Source of the DNA: Actinomycetes bacterium
Lineage (GTDB): Bacteria; Actinomycetota; Actinomycetes; S36-B12; GCA-2699445
Length of the DNA stretch: 24,260 bases
Assembly: GCA_022600255.1 (NCBI GenBank)
Contig: JAHZKU010000253.1
Coordinates: forward strand, 1 to 24,260
Direction of reading: 5' to 3'
Of this stretch, positions 1 to 7,547 are shown piece after piece (the stretch's first letter is position 1; every line of letters starts with the position of its first letter). The position numbers and the translations under genes were made by a program. A model generated the notes under the pieces. That model worked only from the letters and a program-made list of their open reading frames with translations. It did not search any database and was not told where the DNA came from.

Positions 1-1097
1 CCGAGGCCAAACAGCAGGAAAGACAGCGGCATCACCAACACCCGGACGACGGCTTGCCACGGTTTGATCGGGCCCCCATCTGTGGCCACGACCCGATCGC
101 CGACCAGCCATTTCCCCAACGTCCGGCCAGCAATCACCAGGCTGATCACGGCATAGGAGAATGTCCACACGATCAGAATTCCCAAGCCGAGCGCTGTTTG
201 GGCGGACAGGGAGATGTCAGTCTGGTCCAAGAATGTGGTCAAAAGAAACAGGATTCCCGCGGTAATGATGGTGAAAGATCCAAACACCACAGCCAGATCC
301 GCCAGGAAGCCGAGCAGCCGAGACAACGGGCCGGCGTAGTGTCCGGTGACCACAGCTTGCGACGATCCATTCCCAGGGCGGATCAGAGCCGGGGGCCCGA
401 GGGGGGTCTTGTCCGGATCGCGCCGGAACAGCCGCAGCGTCAAGCGCATGACAATCTGATCCACGGCGACCAGTTGCCGCCGGGCCAGGTCTAAAAAATT
501 CGTGAATAGGTGCCCAGTGCTATGGCTGACCAACTCGGGAACACCCGCGCGATCGACCACCTTGGCAACGTCAACGCGGGCCAGAATGGCGTCGAAATCA
601 ACTTTCTCCAGGGCGGCGTTCAAGTCGGTTCTCGCGACCAGCTCATTCGGATCCACGCGATCCAGCAGGGCGTTCGGATCGACCCGATCAAGCAGTCGGT
701 CCGGATCGACCCGATCCAAGAGTCGGTCCGGGTCCACGCGATCCAACAGCGCATTCGGATCGACCCGATCCAACAGCTGGTCGGGCGTGACGCGATCTAG
801 GAGTCGGTTCGGATCCACCCGGTCCAGCAACGCGTCCGCGTCCACCTGGTCCAACAGGATGTCAGGGTCAATGCGCGCCAGGATCGCATCAAAATCAACG
901 CGCTGCGCCAAGGCATTGATATCAATCCGCTCGACTAGCTCATCGACGTCCACGTCGGCCAACAATGCGTTGACGTCAATGACACCCGCGGCGGCGTTTG
1001 TGATCTTCCCGAATGGGTTGAAGGACCGCTTCGGCCGGTCCGACTCTGAGACCGCCGAGATCAGCAGCAGGGCGATGAGTGCGTCGACAGCGGCCAC
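1..1097 (-). CDS. RDD-family membrane protein with a 17-unit nonapeptide repeat, 3' end outside the window
   Basis: About 365 residues are visible and the frame runs off the left edge. Residues 39-191 are seventeen 9-residue units of the form RVDPNALLD. From about residue 250 an RDD-type domain begins, with hydrophobic helices (GFLADLAVVFGSF, then ITAGILFLLTTF, then GILIVWTFSYAVISLVI) followed by TLGKWLVGDRVV, the usual Gly/Arg loop between RDD helices. RDD proteins are poorly understood membrane proteins, sometimes implicated in ion transport. An in-frame TAG at 1107-1109 limits the start, and GTG at 1097 is the first available codon, but it has only a weak SD. A short hydrophobic stretch (ALIALLLISAV) lies near residues 6-16. 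The gene follows the S33 lipoprotein on the same strand. Family assignment is fairly sure; the start and function are not. Confidence 0.8.
   Translation of the reverse strand, partial: MAAVDALIALLLISAVSESDRPKRSFNPFGKITNAAAGVIDVNALLADVDVDELVERIDINALAQRVDFDAILARIDPDILLDQVDADALLDRVDPNRLLDRVTPDQLLDRVDPNALLDRVDPDRLLDRVDPDRLLDRVDPNALLDRVDPNELVARTDLNAALEKVDFDAILARVDVAKVVDRAGVPELVSHSTGHLFTNFLDLARRQLVAVDQIVMRLTLRLFRRDPDKTPLGPPALIRPGNGSSQAVVTGHYAGPLSRLLGFLADLAVVFGSFTIITAGILFLLTTFLDQTDISLSAQTALGLGILIVWTFSYAVISLVIAGRTLGKWLVGDRVVATDGGPIKPWQAVVRVLVMPLSFLLFGL
525..983 (-). repeat. 17 x 27-bp coding repeat (nonapeptide units) inside the RDD gene
   Basis: Translated on the minus strand, 459 bases divide exactly into seventeen 9-codon units. 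The central units (RVDPNALLD, RVDPDRLLD) are almost identical, while the outer ones diverge (DVDVDELVE, RIDINALAQ, RAGVPELVS). Hydrophobic residues recur at positions 2, 7 and 8, and Asp at position 3. Asp-Pro could cap a short helix in each unit, so a helical solenoid is possible; this fold is inference. Confidence 0.93.
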
Positions 1098-1214
1098 ATC
1101 CCGAAACTACACGGCCCAGGCGATCGCTGCTGCCCGAATTTGACCTCCTCCGGCGAGTGATGGAAATGAGCTCCGTGGACGACGACGGGTGACTTTCGGC
1201 TGGCACGGAGCGAG

Positions 1215-2720
1215 CTACGGGCAGCTAACGTTCTGCGCCGGTACGTCACCATCGACCAAGTAGGCATCAACAATCTCATCCACACACCCGGAGCGGTTGC
1301 CGTAGGCCGTGTGGCCATCCGCATCGTAGGTGACCAGTCGAGCGTCTGGCAGACTCTCAGAGAGACGCTGTGCCCAAGCCAACGGGGTTGCTGGGTCATG
1401 CGTCGTTGAGACAACCAGCACCGGGGTCTGTGTTGCGGCGGTAACTTCCAGGGGGGTGCCGGTTGGGCCGACGGGCCATTGGGCACACACGACGTCCGAC
1501 CAGGCCAAGTACGGCCCGAAGGTCGGCGCGGACTCGGCCCAATCTTCTGCCCTGGCTTCCAGCGTTCCAGGATCCCCGTCCACAGGGCGGTCCAGGCACG
1601 AAACGGCGTAGAAAGCTTCTTGGCTGTTGTCCGCATACTTGCCGTTAGATGACCGCTGCAATCGTTCGTCGTACATGTCCAACAAGGTGCTGCCATCACC
1701 AGCAAAGCCATCGTTGAGGCCAGCGGACAGTTGATCCCAATCGCCGAAGTCCGGGAAATACAGGTAGTTCAGGATCGAGCCCAGCGCCAATGACTGAGTG
1801 AGTTCCCGATCCGAGTCGGTCGGCAAGGGATCCTCGGCCAGACCGTCCAAGAAAGCGTCTATCTGCGCCACCCCTTCGTCGACCGACCCCTTGGCGAGCG
1901 GGCAATCGTCCTGCTCTTGGCAGTCCGCGACGTATCTGCGCAGGCTGTCCTCAAAACCCTCAGCCTGACCCAACCCAATCTCAGCGGTATCCAAATCCGG
2001 TGGTAGAACGCCGTCCAGCACGAACCGACCCACATTATCGGGGAACTCTGCCACGTACAGTGCGCCGATCAACGTGCCGTAGGACTTGCCCAGGTAGTCC
2101 AGTTGGCCCTCACCCAGCGCGGCCCGCAGCACATCCAGATCCTTCACAACGGCATCGGTACTCACGAATTCGAATGTCCCGGCCGCATTCTTTTCGCAGC
2201 GGACGCCGTACTCCGCAGCGTCTGCGACAAGCTTTTCCTCCTCGGCGGCCGAATCCGGTTTTCCATCAGCGGCAAGCCACTCGTCCTTCTGGGCATCAGT
2301 GAGGCAATTGATCGGGTTGCTCTTTCCGACGCCGCGCGGGTCAAAACCGACGATGTCAAAGTTGTCCGTGAGTTCTGTCGTCAGCACCGCGTCAGCCGCG
2401 GCCGCGTAGTCCACCCCACTGCCGCCTGGCCCACCGGGGTTCAGGACCAGCGAACCTTGGCTGTTGTCGTTGGCCTTGTGGCGGAGTAGGGCGATCTCGA
2501 AGTCGCCGAGTTCGGGATCTGCGTAGTCCTTGGGGACAGCCAAGGTGGCGCACTCGTTGCCGCCACAGTCGGTCCACTCCAGCGTCTGGTTGTAGTAGGC
2601 CGCCAGTTCGGCTGCGGGGGGCGGTCCTGCGGGGACTTCAGCCGCAGGATCCTGCGCCGAGGTGCATGCGGTGAGTGCCAGGCCGGCAGTCGCCACTAGG
2701 CCAAGGATTCGTGATTTCAC
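1215..2720 (-). CDS. Exported lipoprotein alpha/beta hydrolase, tripeptidyl aminopeptidase (S33/TAP) family
   Basis: 501 residues. The N-terminus is a lipoprotein signal with lipobox LTAC (Cys19), so the enzyme should be anchored outside the membrane. The alpha/beta-hydrolase core shows the oxyanion loop NPGGPGGSG (94-102), the nucleophile elbow GKSYGT (Ser213), acid Asp442 in HDPATP and base His470 in DGHTAYG. This is a complete Ser-Asp-His triad. The C-terminal region with paired Cys (SGCVDEIV, NVSCP) is the TAP-like domain of Streptomyces SlpD/SlpE-type mycelium peptidases, which remove short peptides from N-termini. Length fits the family. The GTG start has no strong SD. A similar secreted hydrolase sits beside holB in Streptomyces. 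The exact substrate cannot be read from sequence. Confidence 0.93.
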   Translation of the reverse strand: MKSRILGLVATAGLALTACTSAQDPAAEVPAGPPPAAELAAYYNQTLEWTDCGGNECATLAVPKDYADPELGDFEIALLRHKANDNSQGSLVLNPGGPGGSGVDYAAAADAVLTTELTDNFDIVGFDPRGVGKSNPINCLTDAQKDEWLAADGKPDSAAEEEKLVADAAEYGVRCEKNAAGTFEFVSTDAVVKDLDVLRAALGEGQLDYLGKSYGTLIGALYVAEFPDNVGRFVLDGVLPPDLDTAEIGLGQAEGFEDSLRRYVADCQEQDDCPLAKGSVDEGVAQIDAFLDGLAEDPLPTDSDRELTQSLALGSILNYLYFPDFGDWDQLSAGLNDGFAGDGSTLLDMYDERLQRSSNGKYADNSQEAFYAVSCLDRPVDGDPGTLEARAEDWAESAPTFGPYLAWSDVVCAQWPVGPTGTPLEVTAATQTPVLVVSTTHDPATPLAWAQRLSESLPDARLVTYDADGHTAYGNRSGCVDEIVDAYLVDGDVPAQNVSCP

Positions 2721-2770
2721 CTGCCGAGTGTCGCACGGGAACGCGGAAACCTCGCCACTGCGTGATCGAA

Positions 2771-2794
2771 CCCTTACATTTTTCCCTTACATTT
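2771..2794 (+). promoter_or_regulatory. Direct repeat CCCTTACATTT x2 in a divergent promoter; probable -10 for the plus-strand gene
   Basis: CCCTTACATTT occurs at 2771-2781 and again at 2784-2794, in the 79-bp gap between two divergent genes. Each copy contains TACATT, a fair -10 hexamer. If the second copy (2788-2793) is used, transcription would begin at about 2800, exactly at the GTG start. No good -35 is visible. The copies could also form a repressor site for both directions. Confidence 0.4.
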
Positions 2795-2799
2795 GAGGT

Positions 2800-3711
2800 G
2801 TGGCACCTGAGTCCGAGTCTGACTGGCATTCCCAGGCCCGCCGCGGCAAAAAGCCTGGCAAACCAGCCGGCGCCGGTCCGGACCGAGCGGCCAAGTTCGC
2901 CGAAAACCTGGGTCGGGTGTCAGCGGCCGCGTTCGCCTTTCGCGACTCCTTCAAGCAGGCCCGGGCGCCAGCCACTGTCGAGGAACAGATGGCGCTGGAG
3001 CATCAGGCGGCGCAAACCCGCTATGCCACGGCCAAACGTGCTTACGGCCGCAAAGTCCGTCGCCTGCGGCGTCGCGCGCGCGGCATGCTCGGCCTAGCGG
3101 TGGTCTCAGGCAGCGTCGCGGCCGCCGACTTCATGGTGGCCGGCCCCGAGGTTTGGTTCTGGGTCGGAGCACCAACGGCGGTTCTGGCCGGCTGGACGTC
3201 GCGCAGCGACGCGGCCCGCGCAGCGTCGCTGGAACCGCCCAGCAAACCGCAGGTGCTGCCGCCTCCGCCGCAGCCACTGCCGGCAGGCGACGTGGGCCAC
3301 ACCGAGTCGGTTCGCCTGTACAACATCCGGTTGCAGCTGGCACGCATATTGCCGACTATTGAACCACTCCACGCCGAAGCCGCCGCAGAATTGCGCGCCG
3401 CCGATTGTGAAGCCGCTCCCGCGATGACCGGGCTAGTGCAGCGAATCGCAGCATTGACAGACGTGGCAAACCAGATGCCCGGGACTCCCGCCGCTGCTAC
3501 CGCGACCCAGTCCAGCAAGGAACTGCGAGGGTACTTGGCCTCCGGCGTGGAGCGCTACGACGATCTGCTGCGTGCCGCACTGGAGCTGCTAAGCGCCCCA
3601 GACCCCCACAATCTCATCGAGACGCGATTGCACACGAGCATGCAGGAGCTAACGGCCTACTCAGAAGGGCTACACAGCGCAGCCAGAGCAGTCGTCGACC
3701 CGCCAAGCTAA
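2800..3711 (+). CDS. Two-helix membrane protein of unknown function (PspM-like layout, tentative)
   Basis: 303 residues, not confidently recognised. Residues 1-60 are hydrophilic. Residues 60-95 are strongly basic and probably helical (KRAYGRKVRRLRRRARG). Two membrane segments lie at about 95-113 and 117-133, joined by a short loop. A Pro-rich linker (PPPPQPLPAGD, about 153-164) leads to a helical, Ala/Leu-rich C-terminal domain of 130 residues (LASGVERYDDLLRAALELL). This layout recalls the actinobacterial phage-shock protein PspM (Rv2743c), but no pspA or clgR homologue is nearby, so the name is only a suggestion. The GTG start has GAGG only one base upstream, too close for a normal SD; a leaderless message is likely. 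The gene is convergent with holB. Confidence 0.7.
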   Translation: MAPESESDWHSQARRGKKPGKPAGAGPDRAAKFAENLGRVSAAAFAFRDSFKQARAPATVEEQMALEHQAAQTRYATAKRAYGRKVRRLRRRARGMLGLAVVSGSVAAADFMVAGPEVWFWVGAPTAVLAGWTSRSDAARAASLEPPSKPQVLPPPPQPLPAGDVGHTESVRLYNIRLQLARILPTIEPLHAEAAAELRAADCEAAPAMTGLVQRIAALTDVANQMPGTPAAATATQSSKELRGYLASGVERYDDLLRAALELLSAPDPHNLIETRLHTSMQELTAYSEGLHSAARAVVDPPS

Positions 3712-3717
3712 GCGAGA

Positions 3718-3817
3718 ACAACAGGCCGCAGCCGCATGGGACAGCAACTGCCGACCCTACTGACGCAATCGGTCAGCAGGCGCTGGAGATAAGGCCCTCA
3801 CCGCGGCGGCCTGTTGT
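3718..3817. repeat. Nested inverted repeat in a convergent intergenic gap (possible structured RNA or bidirectional terminator)
   Basis: ACAACAGGCCGC at 3718-3729 has a perfect 12-base inverted copy at 3806-3817. Between the arms, 3756-3764 pairs with 3772-3780 (nine pairs, one A.C mismatch) around a 7-base loop. The element fills most of the 163-bp gap between the end of the unknown membrane protein and the end of holB. There is no U-run next to the outer arms, so it is not a textbook terminator. Confidence 0.5.
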
Positions 3818-3874
3818 CGCCGATCTCGATCTGAACACACTGCACTCGGGGCGGATCGGTTCGCGTCTGCGCGA

Positions 3875-5074
3875 CTACTCAGCCAGCCCGACCAGCGTGT
3901 CCTGTGGCGGCACTGGGTGCAACAGCTGCACCATCAGTGCTTCACAGACCACCAGCGGTGGGACATTGCCGCTGAGCTGCGCCCGGGCTGCCGAAAGCGC
4001 ATCAATCCTGGCCACAGTGCCAGCAGCATCCTGGCGACCGGCCACCTGCTCCAGCTCAGCGGCCAGATCCGGGTTGATCAGCGCGCCTCCGGCTCCAACC
4101 TGCAGCACGAAGACGTCCCGGTACCAGCCCATGAGGTCCACGAAGTAGCGATCCAGGGCATCCCGCGTCGAGCGGGCCGCACGCTGTTGTTGGTTCTTGG
4201 CCAGCTGTGACAGGGCACCTCTGGCGTGGTTCCTCACCTTGGCCGCCGAGACGCCAGTCGCTCCTTGCCCATAAGCATCTAGCAACTCCTCTGTCTCGGC
4301 ATCATCCAAGTCTTTGGAGCGCTGTTTCGCATCGGCATCAGCGGCTTGCTTCAGCTCGTGAGCGATCGCGTAAGCGGCCTCAAGGCTGTTCAGCCGGCTG
4401 GGTACTTTCAGAACATTCGTGCGCCGAGATCGCACCTCCGCGCTGTTCGCCAAGCCCCGGGCGCGCCCGATATGCCCCTGGGAGGCCGCCGCGGCGAAGC
4501 CGGCCATCCCAGCGTCCACACCCTCCATCATCAAGGCTGCGGCGACATCGGAGGGATCGGGAATCCGCAAAGCGACGTGCCGCGTGCGCGAGCGAATGGT
4601 CGGCAGGAGATCTTCGCCGCTGGGAGCACAGAGAATCCAAACCGTACCGGCGGTCGGCTCCTCGATGGCCTTCAACAGTGCGTTCGCGGCGGACTCGGTC
4701 ATCCGGTCCGCATCCTCAACGACCAAGATTCGGTATCGGGCTCGGGTCGGCGCTCCGGCGGCTTTGACCACAAGCTCGGTCGCAGACTGCTTGCTATAAC
4801 TGAAAGTCGTCGACCGCTCCAGATCCACATCGGGGTGCGTGCCCGCCAGTGCCTCCCGACACTCTTTACAGATCCCACAGCCTGCCTGCTCGCAGACGAG
4901 GGCGGCGGCGAATGATTCCGCCGCGATGGAACGACCCGACCCTGGTGGACCGGTGATCAACCAAGCATGCGTCATGGCCCCGTCTGCCGGTTTCGATGAT
5001 CCTGCGGCACGTGCTGCTGCATCCAGCTCGGCCACAACCTTGGGTTGTCCCGCGACCCGGCTCCAGACACTCAT
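3875..5074 (-). CDS. holB: DNA polymerase III delta' subunit
   Basis: 399 residues. Delta' is a clamp-loader subunit that helps load the beta clamp onto primed DNA. An AAA+ core shows a P-loop-like TGPPGSGRS (41-49), with Arg where an active ATPase has Lys, which is common in delta'. Four Cys at 61, 66, 69 and 72 (CEQAGCGICKEC) form the zinc-binding module. VVEDADRM (118-125), LLKAIEEP (133-140) and the sensor SRT (162-164) follow. The ATG at 5074 was chosen because it overlaps the tmk stop as ATGA and begins the conserved MSVWSRVAGQ; the longer open frame to 5131 adds a non-conserved leader inside tmk. It is the last gene of the cysK-cysE-tmk-holB run. Identification is secure. Confidence 0.95.
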   Translation of the reverse strand: MSVWSRVAGQPKVVAELDAAARAAGSSKPADGAMTHAWLITGPPGSGRSIAAESFAAALVCEQAGCGICKECREALAGTHPDVDLERSTTFSYSKQSATELVVKAAGAPTRARYRILVVEDADRMTESAANALLKAIEEPTAGTVWILCAPSGEDLLPTIRSRTRHVALRIPDPSDVAAALMMEGVDAGMAGFAAAASQGHIGRARGLANSAEVRSRRTNVLKVPSRLNSLEAAYAIAHELKQAADADAKQRSKDLDDAETEELLDAYGQGATGVSAAKVRNHARGALSQLAKNQQQRAARSTRDALDRYFVDLMGWYRDVFVLQVGAGGALINPDLAAELEQVAGRQDAAGTVARIDALSAARAQLSGNVPPLVVCEALMVQLLHPVPPQDTLVGLAE

Positions 5075-5727
5075 GGGGTCGGCACCGGCACTTGGTTCGC
5101 GGAAACTAAACGACGCTGCACTTCGACCCAAACCTGCTCGGCGATCTCTTCCTGGGCAGCGCCACCGGCGATAACGACGTGTGCGGCCGGGTCCGCCTCT
5201 GCCAACTCGTGTAGTGCAACGCGCAATGTCTGATGAAATTCCAGTTGCTCGGCCTCAAGACGGTTTGGATCCAACGCTCGGGCAAGCCCGACTTCTGGTT
5301 CTGCATCGAGTAGGAACGTGAGATCGGGTGCCACATCTTGAATGGCCCAAGCACTCAAGCCCGCAACGTCGGTCATCCCCAAACCCCGCCCTGCGCCTTG
5401 GTATGCGACCGACGATTCGGAAAATCGATCGCTGATAACAACGGCACCGCGCTGTAGTGCTGGCCGGATCGTCTTGTCCACATGTTCCGCGCGTGCGGCC
5501 GCGAACAGCAGGGCTTCACAACGAGGGCCCATGTCAGCGTTGTTGTCAGCCAAGACCAAGTCGCGGATCTGCTCGGCGATCGGCGTGCCACCCGGTTCCC
5601 GGGTGGTGACCACATCCACTCCTTGTGCCTGTAGTCGCGCAGCCAAGGCGCGCACCTGGGTGGATTTCCCACTGCCCTCGCCACCCTCAAAGACCACGAA
5701 GAAACCAGGGGCGTGGGGTTGTGCCAT
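5071..5727 (-). CDS. tmk: Thymidylate (dTMP) kinase
   Basis: 218 residues from the ATG at 5727, close to the usual 205-215. The enzyme phosphorylates dTMP to dTDP with ATP. Visible motifs are the P-loop FEGGEGSGKST (14-24), the dTMP-binding TTREPGGTPI, and DRFSESSVAYQG (the DR[YF]..S motif and the following helix). The lid region contains ALDPNRLEAEQLEFHQ. GGAGG lies only one base before this ATG; GTG 5796 or ATG 5790 would add 21-23 non-conserved residues and start within 10 bases of the cysE stop, so they remain possible. The stop overlaps the holB start (ATGA), implying translational coupling. The tmk-holB pairing is also seen in Streptomyces. Confidence 0.93.
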   Translation of the reverse strand: MAQPHAPGFFVVFEGGEGSGKSTQVRALAARLQAQGVDVVTTREPGGTPIAEQIRDLVLADNNADMGPRCEALLFAAARAEHVDKTIRPALQRGAVVISDRFSESSVAYQGAGRGLGMTDVAGLSAWAIQDVAPDLTFLLDAEPEVGLARALDPNRLEAEQLEFHQTLRVALHELAEADPAAHVVIAGGAAQEEIAEQVWVEVQRRLVSANQVPVPTP

Positions 5728-5799
5728 GCCTCCGAGCCTAGGGGAGAATTCTGCTGAGACCAATGCCGAGGTGTCGCTCCCGCTCGACATCGCCACAAC

Positions 5800-6504
5800 C
5801 TAGATCACGTAGTCGGGCGGTTCGAAGTCCTCGCGGGCCCACACGCCGTGATCGGGGCCATGGGGACCATCTCCCACGTGGCCGAGTGCACGCCGCTCCA
5901 ACTCCTCCACGCGCTTGAGGAGCGACACAACGGTGTCGCCCATCGCGTCTGGAGTCTCGCTCTCACTGTCCGCGACTGGGGGAGTCTTTGGGGTACGCCG
6001 GGTCACGATCTGACCCGGCACCCCAACAACAATCGTTCCAGGCGGTACATCGTGCAGCACTACCGAGTTGGCGCCGATGCGCGCGTTGGCCCCGATCGTG
6101 ATCGGACCCAAGATCTTGGCGCCGGCGCCAACCACCACGTTCTCCTCCAGCGTTGGATGCCGTTTGCCCTTCTCCAAGCTGGTGCCACCCAAGGTAGCTC
6201 CCTGATAGATGGTGCAGCCGTTGGCAACTTCGGCCGTCTCCCCCACCACGACACCCATGCCGTGGTCGATAAACACACAGGAGCCGAACTGGGCACCGGG
6301 GTGAATCTCAACACCCGTGAAGAATCGAGTCCAGTGCGATGACCAACGACCGAACGTGCGCATTCCATGCGTCCAGAACCACCGGCTGACCCGGTAGCCC
6401 CAGAGCGCATGCAAGCCAGGATAAGCCAAGACCACCTCGAGCTTGCTCTGGGCTGCGGGATCGCGCTCCAGAACTGTCCGGATGTCCTCGCCTATCCGCG
6501 CCAT
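5800..6504 (-). CDS. cysE: Serine O-acetyltransferase
   Basis: 234 residues. It makes O-acetylserine from serine and acetyl-CoA, the first step of cysteine synthesis. A short N-terminal helical part (MARIGEDIRTVLERDPAA) leads into left-handed beta-helix hexapeptide repeats (about 62-170). The catalytic region is VEIHPGAQFG and FIDHGMGVVVGETAEV (Asp80-His81). KGKRHPTLE and GAGAKILGPITIG follow. This is the compact EpsC-like form. Unusually, about 65 residues follow the repeats, including a short amphipathic helix (SLLKRVEELERRALG), and the chain ends in Ile (PPDYVI). A C-terminal Ile is the residue that CysE inserts into the CysK active site. The ATG shares one base with the cysK stop (TGATG). 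A longer open frame upstream is a shadow inside cysK. Confidence 0.95.
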   Translation of the reverse strand: MARIGEDIRTVLERDPAAQSKLEVVLAYPGLHALWGYRVSRWFWTHGMRTFGRWSSHWTRFFTGVEIHPGAQFGSCVFIDHGMGVVVGETAEVANGCTIYQGATLGGTSLEKGKRHPTLEENVVVGAGAKILGPITIGANARIGANSVVLHDVPPGTIVVGVPGQIVTRRTPKTPPVADSESETPDAMGDTVVSLLKRVEELERRALGHVGDGPHGPDHGVWAREDFEPPDYVI

Positions 6505-7436
6505 CAGTCCATCAGATCCGCGAACAACGCGGTGGACTGGTACCGCTCGCCGAAGCTTGGAATCACAACCACAACGCGCTTGCCCTTGTTCTCCGGGCGG
6601 GCCGCCACCTCTAGAGCGGCCCATACGGCAGCGCCGGATGAGATTCCGACCAGCAACCCCTCTTCTTGCGCGACCTTGCGGGCCGTGGTCATGGAATCCT
6701 CGTTGGAAACCTTGATGACTTCGTCGTAGATCTCGGTGTCGAGGTTGTTGGGCACAAACCCAGCCCCGATCCCCTGCAGCGGGTGCGGCCCTTTCTGGCC
6801 ACCGGACAGGATCGGAGAAGCTTCTGGCTCTACCGCCACGATCTGCACGTCTGGCAGTTTCTCTTTGAGGACTTGACCAACACCGGTGATGGTGCCGCCA
6901 GTGCCCACGCCGGCCACCACAATGTCCACGTTTCCGTCGGTGTCGGCCAGGATTTCTTCGGCCGTCGTAGCCCGGTGGATCGCCGGGTTGGCCGGATTGT
7001 TGAACTGCTGCGGCATGAACCACGTGGGATTCTCTTCGAGCAGCTGCGCGGCCGCGCCGATGGCGCCACCCATGCCCTCGGGTCCTGGCGTGAGTACCAA
7101 CTCAGCGCCGTATGCGCGCAGAATGGCACGACGTTCCTTGCTCATTGTCTCGGGCATCGTGATCACCAAGTGATACCCCCGGGCTGCACACACCATCGCA
7201 AGGGCGATACCAGTGTTTCCGGACGTGGGTTCCACGACGGTGCCCCCGGGCTTCAGATCGCCGGACTGCTCCGCCGCGTCAATCATGGCCACACCAATAC
7301 GGTCCTTGACGCTGTGGGCCGGATTGAAGAACTCACACTTGGCGACCACCTCGGCGGGCAGACCTTCGGCAACGCGGTTGAGGCGGACCAAGGGTGTACC
7401 GCCGATGAGCTCAGTGATGTCATTGGCTATGTGCAT
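6504..7436 (-). CDS. cysK: Cysteine synthase A (O-acetylserine sulfhydrylase)
   Basis: 310 residues, standard length. This PLP enzyme joins O-acetylserine and sulfide to give cysteine. ELIGGTPLVRLNR opens the fold. Lys44 in NPAHSVKDRIG carries the PLP. TSGNTGIAL (71-79) is the substrate loop, GVGTGGTITGVG binds the PLP phosphate, and GISSGAAVWAAL lies near the C-terminus. The start ATG has an SD (AAGGA) about ten bases upstream. cysE follows with a one-base overlap, so enzyme and partner are made together. The pair sits between topA and tmk, a place where I do not recall cys genes in other actinobacteria. Confidence 0.96.
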   Translation of the reverse strand: MHIANDITELIGGTPLVRLNRVAEGLPAEVVAKCEFFNPAHSVKDRIGVAMIDAAEQSGDLKPGGTVVEPTSGNTGIALAMVCAARGYHLVITMPETMSKERRAILRAYGAELVLTPGPEGMGGAIGAAAQLLEENPTWFMPQQFNNPANPAIHRATTAEEILADTDGNVDIVVAGVGTGGTITGVGQVLKEKLPDVQIVAVEPEASPILSGGQKGPHPLQGIGAGFVPNNLDTEIYDEVIKVSNEDSMTTARKVAQEEGLLVGISSGAAVWAALEVAARPENKGKRVVVVIPSFGERYQSTALFADLMD

Positions 7437-7481
7437 TGTTGCTGTTTCCTTCTCTCGAGTTCACTAACCGTATCGATGGAC

Positions 7482-7510
7482 AAGTTATTTCGGCTACACC
7501 CACCTGATAA
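7482..7510 (-). promoter_or_regulatory. Possible promoter for the cysK-cysE-tmk-holB run
   Basis: On the minus strand TTATCA (7505-7510) and TAACTT (7482-7487) are separated by 17 bases, a moderate match to -35 and -10 elements. The start would lie about 40 bases before cysK. No hairpin terminator is visible after topA in this 111-bp gap, so read-through from topA is an alternative. No riboswitch was recognised. Confidence 0.3.
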
Positions 7511-7547
7511 GGGACTGATGTGTCTGCCTAATTGGTGACGTACCTGC

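Noticed and set aside
525..983. Regularly spaced 27-bp repeats as a CRISPR array
   Set aside because: The units are contiguous with no spacers and are in phase with a long coding frame.
502..1143. Plus-strand open frame rich in Ser/Arg/Thr repeats (GSTRS units)
   Set aside because: It is the antisense shadow of the RDD nonapeptide repeat; the minus-strand reading has a recognisable membrane domain and normal composition.
2675..3097. 140-codon plus-strand frame spanning the divergent promoter
   Set aside because: Overlaps two better supported genes and has random-looking Arg/Pro/Ser composition.
5800..7023. CysE open frame extended to 407 residues
   Set aside because: The extra 173 residues are the +1 shadow of cysK; the ATG at 6504, sharing a base with the cysK stop, gives the family-length protein.
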